Origin: Sulfitobacter sp. DFL-14
GTDB taxonomy: Bacteria; Pseudomonadota; Alphaproteobacteria; Rhodobacterales; Rhodobacteraceae
Direction of reading: 5' to 3'
DNA: 64,000 nt
Assembly (NCBI RefSeq): GCF_003335585.1
Contig: NZ_QBFD01000029.1
Location: 250,625 to 314,624, forward strand
This document shows, in pieces, positions 8,336-17,249 of this stretch. The position numbers and the translations under genes were made by a program. The notes beneath the pieces are model-generated. The model had not been told where the DNA came from and ran no database searches. It saw only the letters and a program-made list of their open reading frames with translations. The stretch's first letter is position 1. The number at the start of each line of letters is the position of its first letter.

Positions 8336-9370
8336 ATGACCGAAGACGCCAAGACCACCACGCGCGAGCATATTGTCAGCACCGCCGAGACCTTCTTTGG
8401 CCGAACTGTCGAGGATGTGACGGCACCGGGCGGTGAAAGCCGGTCCAGCTTCCGTTTGCGGATCGGCGGGCGCAGCGTGATTGCCACATTGCGCCCCAAC
8501 TTCCGCCGCACCCACCTTGAGGCACATGTCCTGCAGTCGCTGAACGCACATTGCGATGACCTGCCGGTCTGCCTGGGCGTCGTGGGCGAGGTGATGTTCC
8601 AGTCCGACGTGGGCGCGCGCCGGCTGAACACGCTGATCCCGACGCTTGACAGCACCCGCCAGCTCGACCTCGCCGCAGAGGCGGTCGCGGCCCTGTTCCG
8701 CATCCACGCCGCGGCCCGCAAGACCGACCTGCACGAGATCATGCCACATCTGGGCGCGACGGATGCCTGGGTCGAGAACTTCATCGGCGGGATCGACCAG
8801 CTGCAAGAGCTGACCGGCGGTATCCCCGACAGTTTTGATCGCAATGCCGCCTGCGCTGCGGTTGCTATCACCGGCCATCAGTTCGTCAAATGGGACTGCC
8901 GGTCCGGCAATGCGGCCATGGGCGATGACGACCGCCTGCGCTGGTTCGATTTCGAATATGCCGGGATGCGCCACGGCGCCGAGGATTTCGCCTGGCTGAT
9001 CGGAGATGAAGCCTGGCCCATCGCGCCGGACCAGATGGTCGATGTGATGATCGACAGCTTCGACGCCTCCTGTGGCATCCCGCTGGAAGACTACATGCAT
9101 TACCTGGCGATCTACACGACGTTCCATGCCATCCAGCGGCTGAACCTTGTCACGCGCGAGGCCGGCAGGCGCGGCTGGGCCAGCAAGCATCACATCCGCA
9201 AATATGACGACGCAGGCCGCAACCCCGCCTTTGCCGTGCATATCGCCGAGGTCGGGGCCTATTTCTCGGATCAGACCACCCTGACCGCGCCGCTGACGCA
9301 GAATTTCATCACCGCGCGCGACGGCTTTGCCGAAATCCTGGCCGAGCGGTTGGAAAAGCGCAGCGCCTGA
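8336..9370 (+). CDS. APH-fold phosphotransferase-family protein, substrate unknown
   Basis: A 344-residue protein with the aminoglycoside phosphotransferase/choline-kinase-like fold. The catalytic loop is seen as KWDCRSGNAAM (about residues 183-193), with Asp as putative base and Asn as metal ligand; the usual His before the Asp is replaced by Trp. The metal-binding motif follows in WFDFEYAGMRHGAEDFAWLI (about 202-221), where DFEYA corresponds to the DFG-like element. Family members phosphorylate small alcohols or amines such as choline, methylthioribose, homoserine or aminoglycosides; nothing here decides which. It stands alone between a divergent and a convergent gene, with no pathway context. 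Confidence 0.75.
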   Translation: MTEDAKTTTREHIVSTAETFFGRTVEDVTAPGGESRSSFRLRIGGRSVIATLRPNFRRTHLEAHVLQSLNAHCDDLPVCLGVVGEVMFQSDVGARRLNTLIPTLDSTRQLDLAAEAVAALFRIHAAARKTDLHEIMPHLGATDAWVENFIGGIDQLQELTGGIPDSFDRNAACAAVAITGHQFVKWDCRSGNAAMGDDDRLRWFDFEYAGMRHGAEDFAWLIGDEAWPIAPDQMVDVMIDSFDASCGIPLEDYMHYLAIYTTFHAIQRLNLVTREAGRRGWASKHHIRKYDDAGRNPAFAVHIAEVGAYFSDQTTLTAPLTQNFITARDGFAEILAERLEKRSA

Positions 9371-9394
9371 CCCCGGAGCCTCCGGCGCGCCCGG

Positions 9395-11170
9395 TCAGAA
9401 AAAGACCGGGATCGCCAGGCTCGCCATGACCGACATCAGCAGGTTGAGCGGGACACCGATGCGCAGGAAGTCGGTAAAGCGATAGCCGCCGGGACCATAG
9501 ACCAGCGTGTTGGTCTGATACCCGATGGGCGTGGCAAAGGCACAGGATGCCGCGATCATCACTGCAACCACCAATGGGCGCGGGTCCATCCCCAGCGCCG
9601 TTGCCAGCGAAATCGCAATCGGTGTCATGATCACCGCCACCGCGTTGTTCGAGACCACCTCGGTCAGGATGGTGGTCAGCAGAAAAACGGCAAAGAGCAC
9701 GGCGCCGGGCGGCAAGGTCCCCAGCGTTGGCGCAATGGCATCCACCAGCAGAGCGATGGCGCCGGAGTTCTGCAACCCGGCACCCACCGCAAGCATGGCG
9801 AAGATCAGCGCCAGCAGCCGCCCGTCGATAAAGGAAAACGCCTCTTCCGCGTCGATGCAGCCGGTGACAAGCACCAGCGCCACGGCGATCACCGCCAGCA
9901 ACAGGATGGGGGCGACGTTCAGTGCCGCCAGCACCACGATCCCGACCAGCGCGCCGATGGCAATCGGCGCATGGCCGCGCCGGAACGCCCGGGCAGAGGG
10001 ATGGCTGACATCGACCATCTCCATGTCGGCGGCCAGACGCTGAATGTCCGCAGGCGCGCCTTCCAGCAGCAGGGTATCGCCCACCTTGACGATCAGATCG
10101 TCCAGCTGCCGTCCGATGTTCTGGTTCCGCCGGTGCACGGCCAGCGGATAGACCCCGTAGCGACGGCGCAGGCGCATGGAGCCCAGCGAGCGCCCCACCA
10201 TCCGGCAGCCCGGCGTGATCAGCACTTCCACCGTGCGGGTCTCCACCGCCGAGAGCTGATCGACGCGCTTGAGTTCCTTGTTGTTCTGCAGGCTCAGCAG
10301 TTCTGTCATCTCCGTGCGCAGCACCACCCGGTCACCGACCTGCAGTTCAACCCCCTGCAACGCGCGGCGCAGCGACTGGTCGCCCCGGATCACGTCGATC
10401 AGGCGCACACCTTCGCGTTTGAACAGGTTCACGTCCAGAACCTCGCGGCCGATCAGGTTGCTTTCCGGGGGGATCACGGCCTCGGTAAAGAACTTCATCC
10501 TGGACCGGTCGCTCAGCATGGTGGCCATGCTGTCGCGCTCCGGCAGCAGCCTGCGCCCCAGCAGGCCCATGTAGATCAGCCCGGTGAAACAGACCACCAG
10601 ACCGATCGGCAGGATCTCGAAGATGCCGAAGGGTTCAAGCCCCTGCGACCGCGCCACACCATCGACCAGCAGGTTGGTCGATGTCCCGATCAGGGTCAGC
10701 GACCCGCCCATGATCGCTGCATAGCTGAGCGGGATCAGCAGCTTTGATGCCTTGGTGCCCAGGGTCTTGCTGAGCTGCACCACAACCGGGATCATCACCA
10801 CCACCACGGGCGTGTTGTTCATGATCGCCGAGGCCCCCATCACCGACAGGATCACCCCGATCACCGCCGTCTTGGGATGGCTCCGGGCATAGCGTTCGGC
10901 GGTCTGCGTCAGCACGTCCAGCGCCCCGGTGCGCACCAGCGCGCCCATCACGATGAACATCCCGGCAATGGTCCAGGGCGCGGCGTTGGACAGCACGGCC
11001 TGCGCCTCTTCATAGGGCAGGACACCGATGGCCAGCAGGGTTGCGGCACCGGCAATGGCCACCACCTCTGTCGGGAAGGATTCGCGCAGGAACAGCACGA
11101 ACATGATGGCAACGACGACAAGCGTCAGAACCGCGCTTTCGGTCTGGGAGAAACTCAGGAAGTTCAGCAA
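9395..11170 (-). CDS. SLC13-family permease with two TrkA-C domains
   Basis: A 591-residue carrier with the same architecture as the one at 4709-6481. N-terminal helices (residues 10-215) carry SAIMNNTPVVVVMIPVV and LIGTSTNLLVDG. Two TrkA-C domains follow at about 230-300 and 315-390, then a second membrane half ends in ATPIGYQTNTLVYGPGGYRF. The SLC13/DASS-type fold implies sodium-driven import of an anion such as sulfate or a dicarboxylate. Sequence identity to the first copy is visibly low, so they are not a recent duplication and probably differ in substrate. Convergent with the APH-fold gene, 24 bases away. Confidence 0.88.
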   Translation of the reverse strand: MLNFLSFSQTESAVLTLVVVAIMFVLFLRESFPTEVVAIAGAATLLAIGVLPYEEAQAVLSNAAPWTIAGMFIVMGALVRTGALDVLTQTAERYARSHPKTAVIGVILSVMGASAIMNNTPVVVVMIPVVVQLSKTLGTKASKLLIPLSYAAIMGGSLTLIGTSTNLLVDGVARSQGLEPFGIFEILPIGLVVCFTGLIYMGLLGRRLLPERDSMATMLSDRSRMKFFTEAVIPPESNLIGREVLDVNLFKREGVRLIDVIRGDQSLRRALQGVELQVGDRVVLRTEMTELLSLQNNKELKRVDQLSAVETRTVEVLITPGCRMVGRSLGSMRLRRRYGVYPLAVHRRNQNIGRQLDDLIVKVGDTLLLEGAPADIQRLAADMEMVDVSHPSARAFRRGHAPIAIGALVGIVVLAALNVAPILLLAVIAVALVLVTGCIDAEEAFSFIDGRLLALIFAMLAVGAGLQNSGAIALLVDAIAPTLGTLPPGAVLFAVFLLTTILTEVVSNNAVAVIMTPIAISLATALGMDPRPLVVAVMIAASCAFATPIGYQTNTLVYGPGGYRFTDFLRIGVPLNLLMSVMASLAIPVFF

Positions 11171-11287
11171 GGTGTTTCAACTTCTTCTTAGGTCAGCGCA
11201 CACATTGATCCATCCGGCCGCGCCCTGCAAGCGGCACGGGTGCCGCAGGCCGCCGCCGGGGCGGCAAAAACAGCATGTCGCCTGATG

Positions 11288-12100
11288 TCAGGGCGTGTTC
11301 TCCTGCAACACGCCGCCCGTGCGCACCGGAACGATACGGGTCGCCCGGCCGCTGCGGTCGTCGGTCTCCAGATAGACGCCGGAGAGGCTGGCCTCGCCAT
11401 TCGCCGGGGTGAACCGATCCTTCGGCATGCCGGTGATGAAACGGCGCAGGGGTTCGGCCTTTTCCATGCCGATCACGGAATGATAATCGCCGCACATGCC
11501 CGCATCGGTCAGATAACCCGTGCCCCCCGGCAGGATCATCGCATCCGACGTCGGCACATGGGTATGGGTGCCCACCACCAGCGATGCCCGCCCGTCGCAC
11601 CAATGGCCCATCGCCATCTTCTCGCTGGTCGCCTCGCAATGCATGTCCACGATGATCGCCTGTGCCAGCCCGCCCAGCGGATGGGTCTTCAGCACCGGCT
11701 CCAGCGCCGAGAACGGATCGTCATAGGGACGTTTCATAAAGACCTGGCCCAGCGCCTGCGTCACCAGAACCTTCTTGCCGTTCTGCGCCGTGAACAGCCG
11801 CGCGCCCTTGCCCGGCGCGGATTTGGAAAAGTTCAGCGGCCGGATGATGCGCGGCTCCTGCTCGATAAAGCTGAGCATGTCCTTCTGGTCAAAGGCATGA
11901 TCGCCCAGCGTCAGGCAATCCGCCCCCGCCTCCAGCAGGGTTTTGGCATGCGGGGCGGACAGCCCCATGCCGGAGGTGGCGTTTTCGCCATTCACCACGA
12001 TGAAATCGAGCTTCCATTCGCGCCGCAGACGGGCAAGGTTTTCGGTGATGGCACGGCGCCCCGCGCGGCCCATCACATCGCCGAGAAAGAGTATTTTCAT
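11288..12100 (-). CDS. YmdB-family metallophosphoesterase
   Basis: A 270-residue calcineurin-like phosphoesterase of the YmdB (TIGR00282) family. Start placed at MKILFLGDVMGRAGR; an upstream in-frame extension overlapping the next gene has no family similarity. Metal ligands sit in LGDVMGR (Asp8), VVNGENATSGMG (the NGEN motif), LGDHAFD, and the C-terminal VGTHTHVPTSDAMI. Bacillus YmdB hydrolyses 2',3'-cyclic nucleotides and affects biofilm and RNA turnover; the role in alphaproteobacteria is not established. It follows the membrane protein gene at 12159-13349 on the same strand with a 58-base gap. Confidence 0.9.
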   Translation of the reverse strand: MKILFLGDVMGRAGRRAITENLARLRREWKLDFIVVNGENATSGMGLSAPHAKTLLEAGADCLTLGDHAFDQKDMLSFIEQEPRIIRPLNFSKSAPGKGARLFTAQNGKKVLVTQALGQVFMKRPYDDPFSALEPVLKTHPLGGLAQAIIVDMHCEATSEKMAMGHWCDGRASLVVGTHTHVPTSDAMILPGGTGYLTDAGMCGDYHSVIGMEKAEPLRRFITGMPKDRFTPANGEASLSGVYLETDDRSGRATRIVPVRTGGVLQENTP

Positions 12101-12158
12101 ACGCTCAGCGATAGGCCCCCGCGCGGATGAGGGCAAGAGGGGCCTTGCCGCGCGGCGC

Positions 12159-13349
12159 CTAAACCTCGACCGCCTGCCCGAAGACGGCAACAGCAAAAGC
12201 CAGCAGCGCCAGGGCGGCAAACCAGATCGCCCTGCCCCGCGCGCCCCGCCGCTGCGCTGCCATCGCCGCAATGGCCGCCTGAAGCGCGTAGTAGACGGCA
12301 AAGGCGCGCGAGGCATAGCTGATGATCTGGAACACATCCGTCACCCATGTCAGCCCCAGCCCCGCCGCGGTCAGGATCACATATCCCACCCGCGGACGGA
12401 TGCGCTGGCCCGACAGTTCCGCCATCAGCCCCCCTGACCCGCTGGTATCGGCGACTGCTGCGCTGAACTGCGCGGCCAGTGCCGCGGCAACCAGCAACAG
12501 CGGCAAAACCGGTGTGATGACCCCCATCATCTCCACAATCGCGGTCTCACTGAATAGCAGGTCATCGCGTGCGAAAGTGTAGGTGATCAGGACAATATAG
12601 GTCATGTAGATCGCCGCCGAGAGCCATTGCGCCCATTTCATCGACCGCACCCGCGTGTCGGTATCATAGGTCGCCCCCAGATAGCGCGAAGTCTCGAACC
12701 CCTGCACGGTTACGATCAGCCCGAAGCCCAGCGTCAGCGCCGCCCAGCCGGAGATCTGCGGATCGAGAAACACCAGCGCGCCCTGCCCCGACTTTTCGGC
12801 AAAGAAGAACCCCAGCCCAACCAGCAACCCCGCGATGATGGCCAGTTTGACACTGACGGAAAGGTATTCCATCGCCTCAAGCGATTTGAACCCGCGCGTC
12901 CACCCCACCCCGGCAATGACAAGGTAGATGGCGCTGGTCACGATCCGGGCAAAGATCACGTCATCAAAAGGCGTCAGGCTGACCGCAAAGGCCCCGAAAA
13001 GGTTGAGGTAATAGGCCACCGACACGATATAGGCAAAGCTGAGCGCCCAGGACGCCAATGTCTCGATCCCCTGGGGCCAGGATATCCCACCGGCCTCGAT
13101 CGCGCGCATGTTATACCGGATCGCACCACCCAGAAGGTAACTGCCAAGGCAAAGCGCCAGCATCACCGCAGGGGCAAGGGCACCGTATTGATTGTCCAGG
13201 ATCGGGCCAAGGACAAGAAAACCGCTCCCGATGATCGACGCCAGCGGCGTGGTCATCGCCCGCCAGGTGGCAGAAGCCCGCAGGCCGGGCCACCACAGGA
13301 CAACCCCGAAGATCGCGACGGCGGCAAGGATGGCAAGGTTCAGGATCAT
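12159..13349 (-). CDS. Polytopic membrane protein, possible APC-superfamily carrier
   Basis: A 396-residue protein with about eleven hydrophobic segments and a glycine-rich first-helix break (IIGSGFLVLGPILDNQYG, residues 39-56) reminiscent of the unwound helix 1 in amino acid/polyamine/organocation carriers. I recognise the general fold but no subfamily. Conserved-looking polar membrane positions include the QFSAAVADTSGSGGL segment near residue 300. The substrate is unknown. It is followed by the YmdB-family gene and preceded by the small DUF2127-like gene, all on the minus strand, so readthrough from the fthC/mgtE side is possible. Confidence 0.65.
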   Translation of the reverse strand: MILNLAILAAVAIFGVVLWWPGLRASATWRAMTTPLASIIGSGFLVLGPILDNQYGALAPAVMLALCLGSYLLGGAIRYNMRAIEAGGISWPQGIETLASWALSFAYIVSVAYYLNLFGAFAVSLTPFDDVIFARIVTSAIYLVIAGVGWTRGFKSLEAMEYLSVSVKLAIIAGLLVGLGFFFAEKSGQGALVFLDPQISGWAALTLGFGLIVTVQGFETSRYLGATYDTDTRVRSMKWAQWLSAAIYMTYIVLITYTFARDDLLFSETAIVEMMGVITPVLPLLLVAAALAAQFSAAVADTSGSGGLMAELSGQRIRPRVGYVILTAAGLGLTWVTDVFQIISYASRAFAVYYALQAAIAAMAAQRRGARGRAIWFAALALLAFAVAVFGQAVEV

Positions 13350-13454
13350 GTCGCGGGGCCATTCATCAAGGAAAGCCGCAGCCTTGGCGGGCGAGGCTGC
13401 CAGTTTGGCCTAGAACGATGGCCAGGGTGTTGCAAGCCGGCACGGAAAGTCTGT

Positions 13455-13667
13455 CTAACGCAGAAGGCTGCCGTCACGATGCGGTGCTACCAGCTCGGCC
13501 CCCACAAGCCATTGCGCAACCTCCGGCAGGTGGCGCGCCAGACCCAGGACAATGGCGATGCCTGCCGCGATCTGGATCGCACCCAGCACACCCTTGCCCA
13601 ACAGGGTGATCACAAAAATCACATGTCCGACCCGGTCCGCGCCGTGCCGTTCCAATTCAGTCAGCAA
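13455..13667 (-). CDS. Small DUF2127-like membrane protein, probably truncated
   Basis: A 70-residue frame with one clear hydrophobic helix (about residues 16-44: VIFVITLLGKGVLGAIQIAA and following). The opening resembles the first third of DUF2127 membrane proteins, which are usually about 150 residues with several helices. The remaining helices are absent: translation stops at TAG and only 105 bases remain before the next gene. No +1/-1 frame in that gap restores the rest. The start is TTG at 13667, overlapping the end of the cyclo-ligase gene by 11 bases, which suggests translational coupling or simply a remnant. It could be a decayed gene rather than a working small protein. Confidence 0.45.
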   Translation of the reverse strand: MLTELERHGADRVGHVIFVITLLGKGVLGAIQIAAGIAIVLGLARHLPEVAQWLVGAELVAPHRDGSLLR

Positions 13668-14220
13668 CCTCGATCACCCCGGCCTCTGTCACAATCAGGT
13701 CCAGTGGCTGGTCTGTCGGCTCCAACGGCAGGTCATCCACCTCCTGCCCCGCAAAGGCAAAGCCGATGGCCAGCGTCGGACGCTTGCCGCGCAGCATTTC
13801 AAGCGTGCGGTCATAGAAACCACCGCCATAGCCCAGACGCCCACCCCTGCGGTTGAAGGCCAGAAGCGGCACGATCAGCAGTTCCGGTTCGAAAAACTCC
13901 GGCTCTGCCGGGATCAGCGCACCAAAGACCCCCGGCACCATCTCGGCCCCCGGCTGCCAGCGCGCAAATTGCAACGGCGTTCCCGCCGCCCTGATCACCG
14001 GCACGCCGACCGGCCCATGTGCTGCCGCTTCCGCCATCGCCGGTGTCGGATCGATCTCGGTGCGGATCGGCATGAACCCCGACACCGGCACGCCGCGATA
14101 GCCCGCCAGCACTTCGCTGAGGTATCCCGCCTGTGCGGCACTCGCCGCGTCGAAAAGCGGCTTGCGCCGGGCAAAGGCCGCCTTGCGCGCTGCCGTCTTG
14201 ATTTCAGCCAGATCGATCAC
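13657..14220 (-). CDS. 5-formyltetrahydrofolate cyclo-ligase
   Basis: A 187-residue member of the 5-FTHF cyclo-ligase family, which uses ATP to convert 5-formyl-THF to 5,10-methenyl-THF in one-carbon metabolism. The hallmark ATP/folate loop GGRLGYGGGFYDR is at about residues 126-138. The N-terminal basic segment (KTAARKAAFARRK) and the central VPVIRAAGTPLQFARW stretch also fit. Length is normal. The start ATG overlaps the stop of mgtE by four bases (ATGA at 14220-14217), so it is cotranscribed and coupled with the Mg transporter; the enzyme is Mg-ATP dependent, but the link is probably just operon packing. Confidence 0.92.
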   Translation of the reverse strand: MIDLAEIKTAARKAAFARRKPLFDAASAAQAGYLSEVLAGYRGVPVSGFMPIRTEIDPTPAMAEAAAHGPVGVPVIRAAGTPLQFARWQPGAEMVPGVFGALIPAEPEFFEPELLIVPLLAFNRRGGRLGYGGGFYDRTLEMLRGKRPTLAIGFAFAGQEVDDLPLEPTDQPLDLIVTEAGVIEVAD

Positions 14221-15620
14221 AGCAACACCGCCGCCGCCAGCCCCAGAAAGGCAAAGAAACCCACCACATCCGTCACTGTCGTCACAAAGGCCCCCGATGC
14301 CAGCGCCGGGTCCACCCCGACCTTTTCAAGCAGGATCGGGATGCCCGTGCCCGCCAGCCCCGCAATCACCATGTTGATCACCATCGCCGTGGCAATCACA
14401 TAGCCCAGCGCGGGCGAGCCGAACCAGACAATGCCCACCACGCCCATGACAGCGGCAAAGATCACACCGTTGACCAGCCCCACCAGACACTCGCGCCGGA
14501 TCACCCGCCAGACGTTCGATCCGGTCAAATCCTTGGTCGCAATGGCCCGCACCGCCACCGTCAGGCTTTGTGTGCCCGCATTGCCCCCCATGGAGGCGAC
14601 AATGGGCATCAGCACCGCCAGCGCCACGATCTGGGCAATCGCCGCCTCGAACTGCGAAATCACCATGGAGGCCGCGATCGCCGTCACCAGGTTGACCGCC
14701 AGCCAGGGCAGCCGCTGCTTTGTGGTCTCCACCACCCGGTCGCTCAGCGACCCCTCGCCGACACCGGCAAGGCGCAGGATGTCCTCCTCGTGCTCCTCGT
14801 CCAGCACCGCCATCGCATCGTCGATGGTGATCACCCCGATCAGCCGCCCCTCGTCATCCACCACCGGGGCCGAGATCAGGTGATACTGGTTGAAGGCATA
14901 GGCCACATCGCCTTCGTCGCGCATCGCCGGGATCACCTGAAAGGTCTCTTCCAGCAGGTCGGTCAGCGGCGTGACCCGCTTCGACCGCATCAGCTTGCCC
15001 AGCGTGATATTACCCACCGGGTGCAGGCGCGGGTCCACCATGATGATGTGATAGAACTGGTCCGGCAGGTCTTCCTCCGGCGTGTTGCGCAAATGGTCGA
15101 TCGCCTCGCCCACGGTCCAGTGCTCGGGCGCCATCACGACCTCGCGCTGCATCAACCGGCCCGCGGAATATTCCGGATAGCTCAGCGATTGCTGGACCGC
15201 CGCACGCTCCGTATCCTCCAGCGCGCCCAGGATCGCCTCCTGCTGCGCATCCTCCAGGTCTTCGATCAGGTCGACCACATCGTCGCTGTCCAGATCGCGC
15301 ACCGCCTGGGTCAGGACCTGCGGCGTCAGCACCGCAATCACGTCCTCGCGGATGCTCTCGTCCAGCTCCGACAGGATGTCCCCGTCGAATTCCATCCCGT
15401 ACAGCCGGATCAGCCGGCTCCGGTCAAAGGCGTTGATCTGCTCCAGAAGGTCGGCAATGTCCGCCGCGTGCAGCGGCTCCATCAGCTCGATCAGCTTCTC
15501 GCGGTCGTCGATGTCCACCGCATAGAGAACCGCGGCAACCGTCTTGGGCTCCAGCGCGTAATCCGAGCGCTCCGCCTCCTCTTCGGGGGCGTCTTCTTCC
15601 AATTCGACCTGATCAGACAT
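14217..15620 (-). CDS. mgtE: Magnesium transporter MgtE
   Basis: A 467-residue MgtE with full architecture: acidic N domain (about residues 40-145, with helical ADIADLLEQI and DVVDLIEDLEDAQQEAIL repeats), tandem CBS domains (about 150-275, including GVITIDDAMAVLDEEHEEDI) and a five-helix membrane channel domain (about 290-467) with the pore signature PIVASMGGNAGTQSLTVAVR. The cytosolic N and CBS domains sense intracellular Mg and close the channel. No M-box riboswitch is seen in the 200 bases upstream; that gap holds a palindromic repeat instead. First gene of the mgtE-cyclo-ligase unit. Confidence 0.96.
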   Translation of the reverse strand: MSDQVELEEDAPEEEAERSDYALEPKTVAAVLYAVDIDDREKLIELMEPLHAADIADLLEQINAFDRSRLIRLYGMEFDGDILSELDESIREDVIAVLTPQVLTQAVRDLDSDDVVDLIEDLEDAQQEAILGALEDTERAAVQQSLSYPEYSAGRLMQREVVMAPEHWTVGEAIDHLRNTPEEDLPDQFYHIIMVDPRLHPVGNITLGKLMRSKRVTPLTDLLEETFQVIPAMRDEGDVAYAFNQYHLISAPVVDDEGRLIGVITIDDAMAVLDEEHEEDILRLAGVGEGSLSDRVVETTKQRLPWLAVNLVTAIAASMVISQFEAAIAQIVALAVLMPIVASMGGNAGTQSLTVAVRAIATKDLTGSNVWRVIRRECLVGLVNGVIFAAVMGVVGIVWFGSPALGYVIATAMVINMVIAGLAGTGIPILLEKVGVDPALASGAFVTTVTDVVGFFAFLGLAAAVLL

Positions 15621-15710
15621 CGCTGTGACTCCCCTTGTCTCGGGCGACCATATGCAAGCCGCACATGGGACACAATGCTTGGCCGTTGTGCCGCGCGCAC
15701 CGCGCCCCTG

Positions 15711-15810
15711 GCGTTTCGGGAGATACCTGAATCACGTGTTCGCCGCCTCTCCTTTCGGTCGAACGCGAAAAGTGATTTGCGATGTTTCAAGTTTATCCCG
15801 AAACGCTGTA
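15711..15810. repeat. Palindromic intergenic repeat, copy A1
   Basis: About 96-100 bases with perfect 11-base terminal inverted repeats (GCGTTTCGGGA at 15711-15721, TCCCGAAACGC at 15796-15806). The body is 89 of 96 bases identical, by hand count, to copy A2 at 17146-17243, in the same orientation. It ends ten bases before the guaD start codon. Confidence 0.9.
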
Positions 15811-15820
15811 ATGTGCCGAC

Positions 15821-17125
15821 ATGACAAGCAAAACGCTCCTGACCGGTCCCCTGCTGCGCTATGCCGGCGACCCCTTCCGCGCGCCCTGGCAAGAGGTGAT
15901 CGGGATCGACACCGATGGCGCTGTCCTGCTGCAGGACGGCCATATCGAAACGCTCGGCACCCGCGCGGCGCTGATCGCCGCCCACCCGCAGGCAGAACAC
16001 GTCCGCTACAGCGACAGCCACTTGATCTGCCCCGGCTTTGTCGATGCCCATGTCCATTACCCGCAGACCGCGATCATCGCATCCTGGGGCAAACGGCTGA
16101 TCGATTGGCTGAACGATTACACCTTCCCCGAGGAAATGCGCCTCGGCGATCCCGCCTATGCCGCCCGGATCGCGGCCCGTTACCTCGATCTGACCCTGGC
16201 CCATGGCACCACCACCCTGGCCAGCTATTGCACCATCCATCCCCACAGCGTCGACGCCCTGTTCGACGCCGCCGCCACACGGGGGCAGCGCATTGTCGCG
16301 GGCAAGACCTGCATGGACCGCAACGCCCCCGAAGGGCTGCGCGACACCGCGCAATCGGCCTATGACGACAGCAAGGCCCTGATCGACCGCTGGCACGGCC
16401 GGGGCCGCGCGACCTACGCCATCACGCCCCGGTTTTCGCCGACCTCCACGCCGGAACAGCTCGCCGCCCTGGGCGCGCTCTGGCGGGCCTACCCCGACTG
16501 CCTGATGCAGACCCACCTCAGCGAACAGACCGACGAAATCGCCTGGGTGGAGGATCTGCACCCCCAGGCCCGCGACTACCTGGATACATACGAAACCCAG
16601 GGGCTGATCGGCGAACGCGCGGTCTTTGGCCATGCCATCCACCTCAAACCGCGCGAAATCGACCGGATCGCGGAATCCGGTGCCGCGCTGGTCCATTGCC
16701 CCACATCGAACACCTTCATCGGATCGGGGCTCTTCGACATGGCAGGGCTCACCCGCCAGGCCATCCCGGTGGGTCTGGCCACCGATACCGGCGGCGGCTC
16801 CTCCTTTTCGATGCTGCGCACCATGGCCGCAGCCTATGAGATCGGCCAGCTGCGCGGCACGCCCCTGCACGCGGCCCAGCTGATCTGGCTGGCGACCGCA
16901 GGTTCCGCCCGCAGCCTGCACCTGCAGGACCGGATCGGCAGCCTCCAGCCCGGAAATGAGGCCGACCTCACCGTGCTCGACCTGGCTTCGACCCCGGCCA
17001 TCGCCCAGCGCGCGGCCATGGCCGAGGACATCTGGGAAAGCCTCTTTGCAACGATCATGATGGGCGACGACCGCGCCATTGCCGATGTCTGGGTGGCGGG
17101 CCAGCAATGGCGCACACCCGACTGA
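15821..17125 (+). CDS. guaD: Guanine deaminase
   Basis: A 434-residue amidohydrolase of the guanine deaminase family (guanine to xanthine, zinc-dependent, cytosolic). Motifs in order: PGFVDAHVHYPQT (HxH metal site, about residues 69-81) with the guanine-deaminase-specific IIASWGKRLIDWLNDYTFP; QTHLSEQTDEI (about 228); VFGHAIHL (about 268); and LATDTGGGSSFSML with the metal Asp (about 320). Length is normal. The start codon follows repeat A1 by only ten bases with no visible Shine-Dalgarno, so the leader is mostly repeat sequence. It faces the 8-oxoguanine deaminase gene, an apparent purine catabolism pairing. Confidence 0.95.
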   Translation: MTSKTLLTGPLLRYAGDPFRAPWQEVIGIDTDGAVLLQDGHIETLGTRAALIAAHPQAEHVRYSDSHLICPGFVDAHVHYPQTAIIASWGKRLIDWLNDYTFPEEMRLGDPAYAARIAARYLDLTLAHGTTTLASYCTIHPHSVDALFDAAATRGQRIVAGKTCMDRNAPEGLRDTAQSAYDDSKALIDRWHGRGRATYAITPRFSPTSTPEQLAALGALWRAYPDCLMQTHLSEQTDEIAWVEDLHPQARDYLDTYETQGLIGERAVFGHAIHLKPREIDRIAESGAALVHCPTSNTFIGSGLFDMAGLTRQAIPVGLATDTGGGSSFSMLRTMAAAYEIGQLRGTPLHAAQLIWLATAGSARSLHLQDRIGSLQPGNEADLTVLDLASTPAIAQRAAMAEDIWESLFATIMMGDDRAIADVWVAGQQWRTPD

Positions 17126-17145
17126 GCTTCATTGTTCCCTAGATC

Positions 17146-17243
17146 GCTTCGGGATATACCTGAATCACTTGTTCGCTGCCTCTCCCTTCGGTCGAACGCG
17201 AAAAGTGATGTTGGATGTTTCAAGTTTATCCCGAAACGCTGTA
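17146..17243. repeat. Palindromic intergenic repeat, copy A2
   Basis: Second copy of the A repeat, directly oriented relative to A1, lying 20 bases after the guaD stop. Right arm TCCCGAAACGC is intact; the left arm has one change (GCTTCGGGATA). Together A1 and A2 bracket guaD. Confidence 0.9.
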
Positions 17244-17249
17244 GAGCGC

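Noticed and set aside
12101..12337. N-terminal extension of the YmdB-family protein
   Set aside because: It overlaps the upstream membrane protein gene and is Arg/Pro-rich nonsense; the family starts at MKILFLGD.
15621..15820. M-box magnesium riboswitch for mgtE
   Set aside because: The 200-base leader is dominated by repeat A1 and shows none of the conserved M-box core that I could recognise.
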